A DNA stretch of 64,000 bases, from NCBI RefSeq assembly GCF_036568125.1, contig NZ_DATCTF010000010.1, forward strand, positions 682,001 through 746,000. Reading direction: 5' to 3'. Shown here in pieces: positions 43,526-54,667 of this stretch (its first letter is position 1; every line of letters starts with the position of its first letter). The notes beneath the pieces were generated by a model, which saw only the letters and a program-made list of their open reading frames with translations, was not told where the DNA came from and did not search any database. This DNA is from Magnetovibrio sp. GTDB lineage: Bacteria > Pseudomonadota > Alphaproteobacteria > Rhodospirillales > Magnetovibrionaceae. Both the position numbers and the translations under genes were made by a program.

Positions 43526-45598
43526 ATGCCAAAGCTCACCATTGACGGCAAGGAAATCGAAGTCGACGCCGGTTTGACCGTGCTGCAGGCTTGCGAACTG
43601 GCGGGCGCCGAAGTCCCCCGGTTCTGCTATCACGAACGGCTGCCGCTTTCGGGCAACTGCCGCATGTGTCTGGTGGAAATGGAACGCGCGCCCAAGCCGG
43701 TGGCGTCGTGCTGCATGCCGGTCGGCGAAGGTCAGGTGATCCACACCAACACCGAAAAAGTCAAAAAGATGCGCGAAGCGGTGATGGAGTTCTTGCTCAT
43801 CAACCATCCGCTCGATTGCCCGATCTGCGACCAGGGCGGCGAATGCGATCTGCAAGATCAAGCCATGGCCTACGGCGGCGGCGACTCGCGCTTTCACGAA
43901 CACAAGCGCGCGGTCGACGACAAGGACTTCGGTCCGCTGATCCGCGGCGTGATGACGCGCTGCATCCACTGCACCCGTTGTGTACGCTTCGCCAGCGAAA
44001 TCGCCGGCAGCCCGGAATTGGGCGGCGTCTATCGCGGCGAGCACCTGGAAATCGGCACCTATGTGAACAATGCCATCACCTCAGAACTGTCGGGCAACAT
44101 GATCGATTTGTGCCCGGTCGGCGCGCTGACGTCGGTGCCTTACGCATTCAAGGCACGTCCGTGGGAACTGAAAAAGACCGAAAGCGTCGATGTGCTCGAT
44201 GCGGTCGGCGCGAACATCCGCGTCGATGCCCGCGGCGGTGCGGTGATGCGCATTGTGCCGCGCCTGCACGAAGACGTGAACGAAGAATGGCTGGGCGACA
44301 AGTCGCGCTTTGCCTGCGACGGCTTGGGGCGTCAGCGTCTCGACAAGCCGTACGTCAAAAAGGACGGCAAGCTGCAACCGGCCACCTGGGACGAAGCGTT
44401 CGCGGCCATCAAGGCCAAGCTCGACGGCCTGGACGGCTCCAAAATCGCCGCGTTGGCGGGCGACACCGTCGACGTCGAAGCGATGACGGCGCTCAAAGAC
44501 CTGTTGCATGTGCTTGGGTCCAAGAACCACGACTGCCGCCAAGAAGGCAGTGCGGTCGATCCGAACGTGCGCGCCAGCTACATCTTCAACACCACCATCG
44601 CCGGGATCGAAGAGGCCGACGCGCTGTTGATCATCGGCTCCAACCCGCGCATCGAAGCGCCGGTGCTCAATGCCCGCATCCGCAAGCGCTACCTGATGGG
44701 CGGTTTCCCGGTCGGCGTGGTTGGTCCGGCGGCGGATTTGACCTACAAGCACGAAAACTTCGGTGACGATCCGGCGTTGCTGAACGAACTGGCTTCGGGC
44801 AAGCATGCGTTTGCCAAGGTCTTGAAAAAGGCCAAGAAACCAATGCTGATCCTCGGCGCGGGCGCGTTGATGCGCGCAGACGGCGGTGCCGTACTCGCCG
44901 CTGCCAAGGCCATCGCCGACGCCACCGGCATGGTGAAAGACGGCTGGAACGGCTTCAACGTGCTGCAAACCGCCGCCTCGCGCGTCGGTGGTTTGGACAT
45001 CGGCTTTTCACCCAAGGACGGCGGACTGGACACTGCGGGCATCTTGGATGCGTGCGGTGACGGTAAGGTCGAGGTTCTCTACCTGCTGGCCGCCGACGGC
45101 ATGGAAGCGGCCAAGTTGTCCGACACCTTTATCATCTATCAAGGCCATCACGGCGACAGCGGCGCGCATCTCGCCGATGTGATCTTGCCGGGGGCCGCGT
45201 ACACGGAAAAGAACGCCACCTATGTCAACACCGAAGGCCGCGTGCAACGCGGTCAACTGGCGGTGTTCCCGCGTGGCGAGGCCAAGGAAGACTGGGCCAT
45301 CATCCGCGCCTTGTCGGCCGTTTTGGGCAAGCCGTTGAAGTACGACACGTTGCCCCAGGTGCGCGCGCGCATGGCGGAAATCAATCCGCTGTTCGCCACC
45401 GTGGATGAAATCCAACCCGCCGAGTGGGGGGATTTCGGCCAGCAGGGTGATCTGCAATCGAAACCGTTGTCATCGCATATTCGGAATTATTACATGACCG
45501 ACCCGATTTCACGCGCCTCCGAAACCATGGCGGCGTGCACCGCCGAGATCCTTGGGATCTCTGGGGGCGAGACGGAAAGGACCGGCACCGATGGTTGA
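43526..45598 (+). CDS. nuoG: NADH-quinone oxidoreductase subunit G
   Basis: 75-kDa subunit, 690 residues, in the alphaproteobacterial/mitochondrial size class rather than the 900-residue enterobacterial one. The N-terminal iron-sulfur ligands are in order: [30 protein letters not shown] and [11 protein letters not shown] molybdopterin-oxidoreductase-fold remnant follows, with no molybdenum ligands expected in this family. Its stop overlaps nuoH by 8 bases. Confidence 0.95.
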   Translation: MPKLTIDGKEIEVDAGLTVLQACELAGAEVPRFCYHERLPLSGNCRMCLVEMERAPKPVASCCMPVGEGQVIHTNTEKVKKMREAVMEFLLINHPLDCPICDQGGECDLQDQAMAYGGGDSRFHEHKRAVDDKDFGPLIRGVMTRCIHCTRCVRFASEIAGSPELGGVYRGEHLEIGTYVNNAITSELSGNMIDLCPVGALTSVPYAFKARPWELKKTESVDVLDAVGANIRVDARGGAVMRIVPRLHEDVNEEWLGDKSRFACDGLGRQRLDKPYVKKDGKLQPATWDEAFAAIKAKLDGLDGSKIAALAGDTVDVEAMTALKDLLHVLGSKNHDCRQEGSAVDPNVRASYIFNTTIAGIEEADALLIIGSNPRIEAPVLNARIRKRYLMGGFPVGVVGPAADLTYKHENFGDDPALLNELASGKHAFAKVLKKAKKPMLILGAGALMRADGGAVLAAAKAIADATGMVKDGWNGFNVLQTAASRVGGLDIGFSPKDGGLDTAGILDACGDGKVEVLYLLAADGMEAAKLSDTFIIYQGHHGDSGAHLADVILPGAAYTEKNATYVNTEGRVQRGQLAVFPRGEAKEDWAIIRALSAVLGKPLKYDTLPQVRARMAEINPLFATVDEIQPAEWGDFGQQGDLQSKPLSSHIRNYYMTDPISRASETMAACTAEILGISGGETERTGTDG

Positions 45599-46619
45599 AC
45601 TTTGGGATAACTATCTGTGGCCGCTGATTTGGATCGTCATCAAGATCCTGGTCATCGTCGTGCCCATTCTCATCGCCGTTGCGTACCTGACCTATGTCGA
45701 ACGCAAGGTGATCAGCGCCATGCAACTGCGCCGCGGCCCCAACGTGGTCGGGCCGTTCGGCTTGCTGCAACCGCTGGCGGACGGCGCCAAGCTGTTTTTG
45801 AAGGAAACGGTGATCCCGTCCAGCGCCAACCGGGCGGTGTTCCTGATCGCGCCGATGGTGACGTTCTTCCTGGCCTTGATCGCGTGGGCGGTGATCCCGT
45901 TCGGCGAGGGTCTGGTGTTGGCCGACATCAACGTCGGCGTGCTTTACCTGTTCGCGGTGTCCAGCCTCGGCGTCTACGGCATCTTGATGGCGGGTTGGGC
46001 GTCCAACTCCAAATACGCGTTCTTGGGCGCGTTGCGCTCGGCCGCGCAGATGGTGTCTTACGAAGTCTCCATGGGCTTCGTCATCATAACCGTGTTGCTG
46101 TGCGTGGGCTCGCTGAACCTGAGCGCCATCGTCGAAGCCCAGCGCGGCATGTGGTTCGTCATTCCGCTGTTTCCGATGGCGGTGGTGTTCTTCATCTCGA
46201 CCTTGGCGGAAACCAACCGTCACCCGTTCGATTTGCCGGAAGCGGAAGCTGAACTGGTCGCGGGCTACAACGTCGAATATTCGGCGATGACGTTCGCACT
46301 GTTCTTCTTGGGTGAATACGCCAATATGATCTTGATGTGTGGCATGACCACCATCTTGTTCTTAGGCGGCTGGTTGCCGCCGATCGACATCGCGCCGTTC
46401 AACCTGATCCCCGGACCGATCTGGTTCGCGATCAAGATCGCGGCGCTGTTGTTCATCTATATCTGGGTGCGCGCCAGTTTCCCGCGCTATCGCTACGACC
46501 AATTGATGCGTCTGGGCTGGAAAGTGTTCCTGCCGATGTCGCTGGCGGCGGTGGTGATCGTTTCGGGCGTGCTGGTGACGTTCGACTTATTGCCGCAAAC
46601 CGCCTTGGGCGCAGGTTGA
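45591..46619 (+). CDS. nuoH: NADH-quinone oxidoreductase subunit H
   Basis: Membrane subunit at the junction with the peripheral arm, about 342 residues and eight helices, forming the entrance to the quinone chamber. Signatures are [20 protein letters not shown] near residue 30 and the acidic loop [21 protein letters not shown] chose the ATG at 45591 (MVELWDN, AAAGGA upstream); upstream in-frame codons lie in nuoG. Confidence 0.94.
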   Translation: MVELWDNYLWPLIWIVIKILVIVVPILIAVAYLTYVERKVISAMQLRRGPNVVGPFGLLQPLADGAKLFLKETVIPSSANRAVFLIAPMVTFFLALIAWAVIPFGEGLVLADINVGVLYLFAVSSLGVYGILMAGWASNSKYAFLGALRSAAQMVSYEVSMGFVIITVLLCVGSLNLSAIVEAQRGMWFVIPLFPMAVVFFISTLAETNRHPFDLPEAEAELVAGYNVEYSAMTFALFFLGEYANMILMCGMTTILFLGGWLPPIDIAPFNLIPGPIWFAIKIAALLFIYIWVRASFPRYRYDQLMRLGWKVFLPMSLAAVVIVSGVLVTFDLLPQTALGAG

Positions 46620-46633
46620 GGGGAGACCGAGAC

Positions 46634-47122
46634 ATGAGCTTCATCGACCGCAACATCCGCCCGTTCCTGATGATCGAACTGCTGCAAGGCATGCTGTTGA
46701 CCTTGCGCTATATGTTCCGTCCCAAGGTGACGCTGAACTATCCGTATGAAAAAGGCCCGCTGAGCCCGCGTTTTCGCGGCGAACACGCGCTGCGCCGCTA
46801 CCCCAACGGGGAAGAGCGCTGCATCGCGTGCAAGCTGTGCGAAGCGGTGTGCCCGGCCCAGGCCATCACCATCGAGGCCGAACCGCGTGACGACGGCTCG
46901 CGCCGCACCACGCGCTACGACATCGACATGACCAAATGCATCTACTGCGGGTTTTGTGAAGAAGCCTGCCCGGTGGACGCCATCGTCGAAGGCCCCAATT
47001 TCGAGTACGCGACCGAAACGCGTGAAGAGCTGATGTATGACAAAGCCAAACTTCTGGACAACGGCGCACGGTGGGAGGTCGAACTCGACCTTCGTCTGCG
47101 CGCCGATGCTCCGTATCGCTAG
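46634..47122 (+). CDS. nuoI: NADH-quinone oxidoreductase subunit I
   Basis: Peripheral ferredoxin-like subunit, about 162 residues. Two 4Fe-4S motifs are complete: [12 protein letters not shown] and [12 protein letters not shown], the N6a and N6b clusters. The ATG at 46634 follows GGGGAG; the same frame is open far upstream into nuoH, which is not coding. Confidence 0.95.
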   Translation: MSFIDRNIRPFLMIELLQGMLLTLRYMFRPKVTLNYPYEKGPLSPRFRGEHALRRYPNGEERCIACKLCEAVCPAQAITIEAEPRDDGSRRTTRYDIDMTKCIYCGFCEEACPVDAIVEGPNFEYATETREELMYDKAKLLDNGARWEVELDLRLRADAPYR

Positions 47123-47137
47123 GAGCCGGGGGAACAG

Positions 47138-47740
47138 ATGATCGAAACTTTGGTCTTTTACATGTTCGCCATCACCTGCGTCGCATCCGGCGTGCTGGTG
47201 GTGACGAGCCGCAACCCGGTTCATTCCGTGTTGTTCCTGATCTTGGCGTTTTTCAACGCGGGCGGTCTGTTCGTGCTGGCGGGGGCGGAATTCCTGGCCA
47301 TGCTGTTGATCGTCGTCTACGTCGGCGCGGTCGCGGTGCTGTTCATGTTCGTGGTCATGATGCTGGACGTCACGGTGGTCGAGATGAAGCAAGGCTTCCT
47401 CAACTATCTGCCCATCGGGCTTTTGGTGGTGGCGATCTTCGCCGGGGAAATTCTGGCCTCGTCGGTGGCGTGGCACATGGCGCCCGAAGCGGCCGCCAAC
47501 ATCCAAGCCAAGACGCCGGATGTGCAAAACACCTCGGCTTTGGCGGAACTGATCTACACCCGCTACGTCTATCTGTTCCAGGCCGCGGGGCTGGTGCTGC
47601 TGGTCGCTATGATCGGTGCCATCGTGCTGACCCATCGCAAGCGCAAGGACAGCAAGAAACAGGTCATCGCCGATCAGTTGGCGCGCAACGCCAAGGAGAC
47701 CGTGGTGCTCAAGAAAGTCGAAACGGGGAGGGGCATCTGA
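47138..47740 (+). CDS. nuoJ: NADH-quinone oxidoreductase subunit J
   Basis: Membrane subunit of 200 residues with five helices. The conserved [25 protein letters not shown] segment, broken by the pi-bulge helix, lies at about residues 52-76. The C-terminal tail is charged and contains many Lys. It overlaps nuoK by one base (TGATG). Confidence 0.93.
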   Translation: MIETLVFYMFAITCVASGVLVVTSRNPVHSVLFLILAFFNAGGLFVLAGAEFLAMLLIVVYVGAVAVLFMFVVMMLDVTVVEMKQGFLNYLPIGLLVVAIFAGEILASSVAWHMAPEAAANIQAKTPDVQNTSALAELIYTRYVYLFQAAGLVLLVAMIGAIVLTHRKRKDSKKQVIADQLARNAKETVVLKKVETGRGI

Positions 47741-48051
47741 TGGCTGACATTGGACTGGGTCATTACCTGACGGTTGCGGCGATTTTGTTCGCCACCGGCA
47801 TGTTCGGGATTTTCCTCAACCGCAAAAACGTTATCGTCATCTTGATGTCGATTGAACTGATGCTGCTGGCGGTGAACATCAACATGGTGGCGTTCTCCGT
47901 CGAACTGGGGGATCTGGTGGGGCAAGTGTTCTCGCTGTTCATCCTCACCGTCGCCGCCGCCGAGGCCGCCATCGGGCTGGCCATCTTGGTGGTGTTCTTC
48001 CGCGTTCGCGGCTCGATCGCCGTCGACGACATTAACGCCATGAAGGGCTGA
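47740..48051 (+). CDS. nuoK: NADH-quinone oxidoreductase subunit K
   Basis: A small membrane subunit of 103 residues with three helices and two membrane glutamates of the proton path ([10 protein letters not shown] and [11 protein letters not shown]). The ATG at 47740 shares a base with the nuoJ stop; GGGGAGGGG precedes it. Confidence 0.94.
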   Translation: MADIGLGHYLTVAAILFATGMFGIFLNRKNVIVILMSIELMLLAVNINMVAFSVELGDLVGQVFSLFILTVAAAEAAIGLAILVVFFRVRGSIAVDDINAMKG

Positions 48052-48061
48052 GGAGACCAAG

Positions 48062-50026
48062 ATGAGCATGATCAAAGCCATTGTCTTCCTGCCGCTTCTG
48101 GCCTCGATGATCGCGGGGGCGCTCGCGTTCGTCGATTGCGGCAAAGACAAACACAAAAAGCACCAGATCGACACCATTGCCCAGTGGGTCACCTCGGGCC
48201 TGCTGTTGGTGACCATGGTGTTGTCGTGGATGACGTTCCAGCAGGTCGGTTTGGGTGGCGACAGCTACACCGTGACCATCGTGCAGTGGATTCAATCGGG
48301 TGATCTGGATCTCAACTGGGCGCTCAAGGTCGATACCTTGACGGCGGTGATGCTGGTGGTGGTGTGCACGGTTTCGGCCATGGTGCACGTCTACGCCATC
48401 GGTTACATGCACCACGACCCCGACGTGCCGCGGTTCATGAGCTATCTGTCGTTGTTCACCTTCTGCATGCTGATGCTGGTGACCGCCGACAACCTGGTGC
48501 AGATGTTCTTCGGCTGGGAAGGGGTCGGCCTCGCGTCCTACCTGCTGATCGGCTTTTGGTACAACAAGCCCAGCGCCAACGCCGCCGCGATCAAGGCGTT
48601 CGTGGTCAACCGCGTCGGCGATTTCGGTTTTGCGCTCGGCATCTTCGCCACCTTTGTGATGTTCGGCACGGTCAACTTGGACAGCATTTTCGCTCAGGCG
48701 GGGACCATGACCAACGAGACCATTTCGATCTTCTCGGGCGAGTTCCACGCCATCACGGTGATCTGTCTGCTGCTGTTCGTCGGCGCTATGGGCAAGTCGG
48801 CGCAGTTGGGCCTGCACACCTGGCTGCCGGACGCCATGGAAGGCCCGACGCCGGTTTCCGCATTGATCCACGCCGCGACCATGGTCACGGCGGGCGTGTT
48901 CATGGTCAGCCGCATGTCGCCGCTGTTCGAATATTCGGACTTGGCGTTGCAGGTGGTGACCATCGTCGGCGCGTCAACGGCGATCTTCGCCGCGACCATC
49001 GGCTGCACCCAGTTCGACATCAAACGCGTGATCGCGTATTCGACCTGTTCGCAGCTCGGCTACATGTTCTTCGCCATCGGCGTGTCGGCCTATCAGGCGG
49101 CGATCTTCCACCTGATGACCCACGCGTTCTTCAAGGCGTTGCTGTTCTTGGGTGCGGGTTCGGTCATTCACGCCATGTCGGACGAACAAGACATGCGCAA
49201 GATGGGCGGCACCTGGAAATTGATCCCGGTGACCTACACTTTGATGTGGATCGGTTCCCTGGCTTTGGCCGGCGTGTTCCCGTTCGCGGGCTACTTCTCC
49301 AAGGACATGATCTTGGAAGCCGCTTACGGCGCGCATACGGGCGTCGGCAACTACGCCTTCTGGCTGGGCATCGCGGCGGCGTTCCTGACCGCGTTCTACA
49401 GCTGGCGTCTGATCATCATGACTTTCCACGGCGCACCGCGCGCCGATGAAAAGACCATGGCGCACGTGCACGAAAGCCCCAAGATCATGATCATGCCGTT
49501 GCTGTTGCTGGCGGCGGGCGCATGCGGCGCGGGCTGGGTCGGTTACAACTGGTTCGTCGGTCACGACGCGGCGCACTTCTGGGGCAACGCGATCTTGGTG
49601 CTCGACACCCATCCGGCGCTGGAAAACGCCCATCACGTTCCGGCGTGGGTCAAGTACCTGCCGTTGGTCGTCGGTGCAGCCGGTATCGCACTGGCGTACG
49701 TGATGTACATGTTCGTACCGGGCCTGCCGGCCAAGGTGGTCAGCGCGATCAAACCGGTGCACAAATTCGTATTCAACAAGTGGTACTTCGACGAGTTGTA
49801 CGACGCCATTTTCGTCAAGCCTGCGTTCCGCCTGGGAACCAGTTTGTGGAAAGTGGGTGACCAAGCCATCATCGATGGTCTGGGGCCCAACGGCGTCGCT
49901 CAAGCCACGCAAGACACCGCCGAACAGGTCGGTGTGTTGCAGACGGGGTATCTCTACCACTATGCGTTCGCCATGTTGATCGGCGTCGTCAGCATGGTGG
50001 GCTGGTATTTGTTTATCGCGGGGTGA
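48062..50026 (+). CDS. nuoL: NADH-quinone oxidoreductase subunit L
   Basis: The distal antiporter-like proton-pumping subunit, 654 residues. It has many helices and the conserved GWEGVGLASYLLIGFWY segment, followed by LGLHTWLPDAMEGPTPVSAL. The long C-terminal amphipathic helix region is present. Four bases separate it from nuoM. Confidence 0.95.
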   Translation: MSMIKAIVFLPLLASMIAGALAFVDCGKDKHKKHQIDTIAQWVTSGLLLVTMVLSWMTFQQVGLGGDSYTVTIVQWIQSGDLDLNWALKVDTLTAVMLVVVCTVSAMVHVYAIGYMHHDPDVPRFMSYLSLFTFCMLMLVTADNLVQMFFGWEGVGLASYLLIGFWYNKPSANAAAIKAFVVNRVGDFGFALGIFATFVMFGTVNLDSIFAQAGTMTNETISIFSGEFHAITVICLLLFVGAMGKSAQLGLHTWLPDAMEGPTPVSALIHAATMVTAGVFMVSRMSPLFEYSDLALQVVTIVGASTAIFAATIGCTQFDIKRVIAYSTCSQLGYMFFAIGVSAYQAAIFHLMTHAFFKALLFLGAGSVIHAMSDEQDMRKMGGTWKLIPVTYTLMWIGSLALAGVFPFAGYFSKDMILEAAYGAHTGVGNYAFWLGIAAAFLTAFYSWRLIIMTFHGAPRADEKTMAHVHESPKIMIMPLLLLAAGACGAGWVGYNWFVGHDAAHFWGNAILVLDTHPALENAHHVPAWVKYLPLVVGAAGIALAYVMYMFVPGLPAKVVSAIKPVHKFVFNKWYFDELYDAIFVKPAFRLGTSLWKVGDQAIIDGLGPNGVAQATQDTAEQVGVLQTGYLYHYAFAMLIGVVSMVGWYLFIAG

Positions 50027-50029
50027 TGG

Positions 50030-51547
50030 ATGTTTGGCTTTGAGCACCTACTTTCGGTCCTGATCTTCCTGCCATTGGCGGGGGCGGGTTTCATCCTCAT
50101 GATCTCCGGGGACGACGAGATCGCCGTGCGCAACGTGCGCCGGACGGCCTTGTTCGCATCGTCCTTCACGTTCGTGATGTCGTTGTTCTTGTGGTTCGGT
50201 TTCGACCCCAACACGGCCGATTTCCAGTTCGTCGAAAAGGCCGACTGGATCCCGACCTACAACATCAGCTACCACCTGGGCGTGGACGGCATTTCGATGC
50301 TGTTCGTGATGTTGACCACGCTGCTGACGCCGATCTGCATTCTGGCCAGCTGGGAAAGCATCAAGACCCGCGTGAAGGAATACATGATCGCGTTCTTGAT
50401 CCTGGAAACCATGATGGTGGGCATGTTTTCCGCGCTCGACATCGTGATTTTCTACATCTTCTTCGAAGCCGTCCTGATCCCGATGTTCCTGATCATCGGT
50501 GTGTGGGGTGGTCAGCGCCGGGTGTATGCATCGTACAAGCTGTTCCTCTATACGCTGGCGGGGTCGGTGTTGATGCTGTTGGCGATCTTGGTGATGTACC
50601 TGCAGGCGGGCACCACCGACATCCCGACCCTGATGACGACCCGTTTCGATCCGGGCCTGCAAGTCTGGCTGTGGCTGGCGTTCTTCGCCTCGTTCGCGGT
50701 CAAGGTGCCGATGTGGCCGGTGCACACCTGGCTGCCCGACGCCCACGTCGAAGCGCCGACGGCGGGTTCGGTCATTCTGGCCGGCGTGCTGCTGAAATTC
50801 GGCGGTTACGGGTTCATCCGCTTCTCGTTGCCGATGTTCCCCGATGCCTCGGTCTATTTCACGCCGCTGATCTACGGTCTGTCCATCGTCGCAGTGATCT
50901 ACACCTCGTTGGTGGCGCTGGTGCAGCACGACATGAAAAAGCTGATCGCGTATTCGTCCATCGCCCACATGGGCTTTGTGACGGCGGGCACCTTCACCTT
51001 GACCATCCAAGGCGTTGAAGGTGCGATCTATCAGATGCTCAGCCACGGCGTGGTCTCGGCGGCGTTGTTCCTGTGCGTCGGCGTGATCTACGACCGCATG
51101 CACACGCGCGAGATTTCCGCTTATGGCGGCTTGGTGCACAAGATGCCGGCCTATGCGTTGGTGTTCATGCTGTTCATGATGGCGTCCGTTGGCTTGCCGG
51201 GTACCGGCGGGTTCGTTGGCGAGTTCCTGGTCCTGGTCGGCTTGTTCAAAGCTAACACTTGGGTGGCGGCGTTCGTCGCCACGGGTGTGATCTTGGGGGC
51301 CGCGTACATGCTGTATCTCTATCGCCGGGTCGTGTTCGGCGCGCTGAAGAAGGAAGAGGTCAAGAAGATGCTCGATATGAGCCCGCGCGAAATGGCGGTG
51401 TTCGCCCCGCTGATCGTGTTGACGCTGTGGATGGGGGTCTATCCGGCGTCGTTCTTGGACGTCATGCATGTTTCTGTCGATAATCTGCTGGGCCAGGTGC
51501 ATATGGCGCTGGATGCCAGCAAGGCCGCCGTCGTGGCCGGCCAGTAA
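50030..51547 (+). CDS. nuoM: NADH-quinone oxidoreductase subunit M
   Basis: Antiporter-like proton-pumping subunit, 505 residues. The family segment [20 protein letters not shown] is near residues 225-244, with the key Lys in KVPMW. Another conserved patch is [10 protein letters not shown]. The ATG follows the nuoL stop after three bases. Fourteen or so helices are expected. Confidence 0.95.
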   Translation: MFGFEHLLSVLIFLPLAGAGFILMISGDDEIAVRNVRRTALFASSFTFVMSLFLWFGFDPNTADFQFVEKADWIPTYNISYHLGVDGISMLFVMLTTLLTPICILASWESIKTRVKEYMIAFLILETMMVGMFSALDIVIFYIFFEAVLIPMFLIIGVWGGQRRVYASYKLFLYTLAGSVLMLLAILVMYLQAGTTDIPTLMTTRFDPGLQVWLWLAFFASFAVKVPMWPVHTWLPDAHVEAPTAGSVILAGVLLKFGGYGFIRFSLPMFPDASVYFTPLIYGLSIVAVIYTSLVALVQHDMKKLIAYSSIAHMGFVTAGTFTLTIQGVEGAIYQMLSHGVVSAALFLCVGVIYDRMHTREISAYGGLVHKMPAYALVFMLFMMASVGLPGTGGFVGEFLVLVGLFKANTWVAAFVATGVILGAAYMLYLYRRVVFGALKKEEVKKMLDMSPREMAVFAPLIVLTLWMGVYPASFLDVMHVSVDNLLGQVHMALDASKAAVVAGQ

Positions 51548-51562
51548 GGGAGAGTTAGGTTT

Positions 51563-53026
51563 ATGGCTGAAGTTCCCAACATCGCCCCGGCATTGCCGGA
51601 AATCTTCCTTGCGCTGGCGGCCATGTCCTTGCTGATGCTGGGGGTGTTCCAAAAAGCGACCACGCCTGACGGTATCGTGCGTGCCTCGCGCCTGACGTCG
51701 GGGTTGGGCGTTTTGACGCTGTTTTTGGCCCTGCTTTTGGTGTTCACGGTTTCGGGTGACACGCGCATCGCGTTCGACGGGATGTTCGTGTCCGACCCGT
51801 TCGCGACCTTCGCCAAGGTTTTGATCTTGATCGCCTCGACGCTGTCGTTGATCTTGGCGCAGGACTGGCTGGAACGCCGGGGGGCTCACCGTTTCGAATT
51901 CGCCATTTTGGTGGTGTTCGCGACGCTTGGCATGATGATGATGGTGTCGGCGGGCAACCTGTTGTCGCTGTACATGGGCTTGGAACTGCAGTCGCTGTCG
52001 CTGTATGTGCTGGCGGCGTTTCATCGCGACGACAGCCGGTCGACCGAAGCGGGCTTGAAGTATTTCGTGCTGGGGGCGTTGGCGTCGGGCTTTTTGCTTT
52101 ACGGCGCGTCGTTGGTTTACGGCTTCACCGGAACCACGGATTTCGACACCATCGCCACGACCATCGCGGCGCAAGAACATGCGCCCATCGGCTTGGTGAT
52201 TGGTTTGGTGTTCGTCATGGCGGGGCTGGCGTTCAAGGTTTCCGCGGTGCCGTTCCACATGTGGACGCCGGACGTCTACGAAGGCGCGCCGACCCCGGTT
52301 ACGGCGTTTTTCGCCGTCGCGCCGAAAGTCGCCGCCCTGGCGCTGCTGCTGCGCGTCATGGTCGGTCCGTTCGGATCGATGGTCGCGGAATGGCATCAGG
52401 TCGTGGTGGTGATTTCGGTGCTGTCGATGGCGATCGGCGCGTTCGCCGCGATTGTGCAGATGAACATCAAGCGCATGATGGCGTACAGCTCCATCGGCCA
52501 CGTCGGCTATGCGCTGATTGGCCTGGCGGTCGGTAACGAAGCGGGCGTCACGGGCGTTCTGGTGTATCTGGCGATTTACGTGTTCATGAACATCGGCACC
52601 TTCGCGTGCATCATGGCGATGCGTCGCGGCGAACGGCACGTGGAAAACATCTTCGAGCTGGGCGGCTTGGCCAAGACCCATCCGGGCATGGCAGCGGTTT
52701 TGGCCGTGTTCATGTTCTCGATGGCCGGTATTCCGCCGCTGGCTGGCTTCTTCGGCAAGTTCTACATCTTCCTCGCCGCGATCGATGCGCAGCTTTACAC
52801 GCTGGCGATCATCGGTGTGTTGGCGAGCGTTGTGTCGGCATATTATTACCTGCGCATCATCAAGATCATGTATTTCGACGATGCCGGGATCGAGCCGCTG
52901 GAAAGCCCGTTGCCACGCTCCATCACCGGGGTGTTGGCGGTGACCGGCGCCGTGGTGATCTTGTTCTTCCTGGCTCCGGCCCCGATCATCAACTTGGCGG
53001 GTGCGGCAGCAGCCTCGCTGTTCTAA
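51563..53026 (+). CDS. nuoN: NADH-quinone oxidoreductase subunit N
   Basis: Third antiporter-like subunit, 487 residues, and the last gene of the nuo operon. Family segments include [20 protein letters not shown] and [19 protein letters not shown]. It is followed 10 bases later by birA, a neighbour typical of alphaproteobacteria, so the transcript may continue. Confidence 0.95.
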   Translation: MAEVPNIAPALPEIFLALAAMSLLMLGVFQKATTPDGIVRASRLTSGLGVLTLFLALLLVFTVSGDTRIAFDGMFVSDPFATFAKVLILIASTLSLILAQDWLERRGAHRFEFAILVVFATLGMMMMVSAGNLLSLYMGLELQSLSLYVLAAFHRDDSRSTEAGLKYFVLGALASGFLLYGASLVYGFTGTTDFDTIATTIAAQEHAPIGLVIGLVFVMAGLAFKVSAVPFHMWTPDVYEGAPTPVTAFFAVAPKVAALALLLRVMVGPFGSMVAEWHQVVVVISVLSMAIGAFAAIVQMNIKRMMAYSSIGHVGYALIGLAVGNEAGVTGVLVYLAIYVFMNIGTFACIMAMRRGERHVENIFELGGLAKTHPGMAAVLAVFMFSMAGIPPLAGFFGKFYIFLAAIDAQLYTLAIIGVLASVVSAYYYLRIIKIMYFDDAGIEPLESPLPRSITGVLAVTGAVVILFFLAPAPIINLAGAAAASLF

Positions 53027-53036
53027 GACACCGACC

Positions 53037-53831
53037 ATGACAACCGCATCGAGCCTCCAGCTCCCAAGCCCCTATGTGCTTGTGGAGCTGGAGTGCGTCG
53101 ACAGCACCAATGCCGAGGCCAAGCGCTTGGCCGAGCAGGGCGCGCCCGATTTAACCTTGGTGTGGGCCAAGCGCCAGACCGCGGGGCGCGGACGACGGGG
53201 CCGCGAATGGGTCTCGGTCGAAGGCAATCTCTATTTTTCGATTATTTTGCGCATGCCGTATGCGATGCGGGTCATGACGCAGTTGAGCTTCGTCGCCGCC
53301 AACGCGGTGGCCGACGCGGTCCAGGTGGTATGCCCCAGCGGCACCTTCGTCAACGTCAAATGGCCTAACGACGTGCTGGTCGAAGGAGCTAAAATCTCCG
53401 GTATCTTGATGGAAGCACAACCCGCTTTCGAAGCCGATCAGTTCGAGTGGCTGGTGTTGGGCATCGGCGTCAACGTCGCCACCCATCCGGTGGTCGAAGA
53501 CGGCGGCTTTCCCGCCACATCCTTGGCAGCGCAAGGGGTGTTGGGCGAGGGGCTGGACGTCGCCTTGTTGCTCGACACCTTGGCGAAACGCTTTTTGGCC
53601 GGTGTGGCGACGTGGCGCAATTTGGGCTTCGGCCCGATCCGCCGCCATTGGCTGGCGCGTGCGCGCGGCGTCGGCGGGCCGGTGACGGTGCGCCTGCCCA
53701 ACGAAACCCTGGAAGGGATTTTCGGTGCTTTGGACGAAGACGGCGCACTGGTGTTGCATCGCGACGGCCATCCCAACCGCCTGATCACCGCAGGCGACGT
53801 GTTCATTCCGAGCATCCCCCGCGAACTCTAG
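53037..53831 (+). CDS. birA: Biotin--[acetyl-CoA-carboxylase] ligase
   Basis: Joins biotin to carboxylase carrier proteins through biotinyl-AMP. The catalytic loop GRGRRGREW is near residue 40, and the KWPNDVLV motif near residue 105. The protein is about 264 residues and lacks the N-terminal DNA-binding domain, so it is a monofunctional type. I chose the ATG at 53037; earlier in-frame codons fall within nuoN. Confidence 0.93.
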   Translation: MTTASSLQLPSPYVLVELECVDSTNAEAKRLAEQGAPDLTLVWAKRQTAGRGRRGREWVSVEGNLYFSIILRMPYAMRVMTQLSFVAANAVADAVQVVCPSGTFVNVKWPNDVLVEGAKISGILMEAQPAFEADQFEWLVLGIGVNVATHPVVEDGGFPATSLAAQGVLGEGLDVALLLDTLAKRFLAGVATWRNLGFGPIRRHWLARARGVGGPVTVRLPNETLEGIFGALDEDGALVLHRDGHPNRLITAGDVFIPSIPREL

Positions 53832-53889
53832 TTTTTTTGCAGGTGCGAAATGGATTGGCGCGCGGGGGCATGAATGGTAGATATGCATC

Positions 53890-54663
53890 ATGTTATTAGC
53901 GATTGATTCCGGCAACACCAACACGGTCTTCGCGGTCTTTACCGACGACGGCGAAATCAAAGGCGAGTGGCGCGCCAGCACCACCGCGACGCGCACGTCC
54001 GATGAATACGGTGTGTGGCTGTTGCGTTTGATGGAACTTGAAAGCATCCATCCCGCCGACATCACCGACGCGATCATTGCCACCGTGGTGCCCGCAACGC
54101 TCTACAACCTCAAAAGCTTGTGCGAAAAGTATTTTCAGACCACGGCGCTGGTGGTAGGGGAAGCGGGCGTCGACCTGGGCGTCGAGATCAAGATCGAAAA
54201 CGCCCACGAGGTCGGCGCGGACCGTCTGGTTAACGCCGTTGCTGCCAATGCCAAGTACGGCGGGCCGCTGATTTGCATCGATTTCGGTACCGCGACCACC
54301 TTCGACGTGATCGACCACGACGGCAACTACGCCGGTGGGGTGATCGCGCCGGGCATCAATTTGTCGTTGGAAGCCCTGCACATGGCGGCGGCGAAATTGC
54401 CCCGCGTGGCGGTCGAACGCCCCGCCAAAGTGATCGGCACCGGCACCGTATCGGCAATGCAGTCGGGGATCTATTGGGGATATGTGTCGATGATCGAAGG
54501 CATGGTGGCGCGCATTCGCGAGGAATTCCGCGCCGACATGGACGTGGTCGCCACCGGCGGATTGGCGCAGATGTTTTCCGACGCGACCCGCATCATCAAT
54601 TGGACCGATAAGGACCTGACGCTCAGGGGCCTCTATCTGATCCACAAAAGAAACAAAGGTTAG
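53890..54663 (+). CDS. coaX: Type III pantothenate kinase
   Basis: First step of coenzyme A synthesis. ATP-binding [17 protein letters not shown] is at the start, the second motif is GADRLVNAV and the third is [13 protein letters not shown]. The 257-residue length is usual. It precedes rnj by four bases, so the two are co-transcribed, a common alphaproteobacterial arrangement. Confidence 0.94.
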   Translation: MLLAIDSGNTNTVFAVFTDDGEIKGEWRASTTATRTSDEYGVWLLRLMELESIHPADITDAIIATVVPATLYNLKSLCEKYFQTTALVVGEAGVDLGVEIKIENAHEVGADRLVNAVAANAKYGGPLICIDFGTATTFDVIDHDGNYAGGVIAPGINLSLEALHMAAAKLPRVAVERPAKVIGTGTVSAMQSGIYWGYVSMIEGMVARIREEFRADMDVVATGGLAQMFSDATRIINWTDKDLTLRGLYLIHKRNKG

Positions 54664-54667
54664 GTCT

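Noticed and set aside
50048-53038. A 996-codon minus-strand frame opposite nuoM and nuoN
   Set aside because: Long only because GC-rich coding DNA has few antisense stops. Its composition (His, Arg, Gln, Asp) is typical of antisense frames, and nuoM/nuoN are certain.
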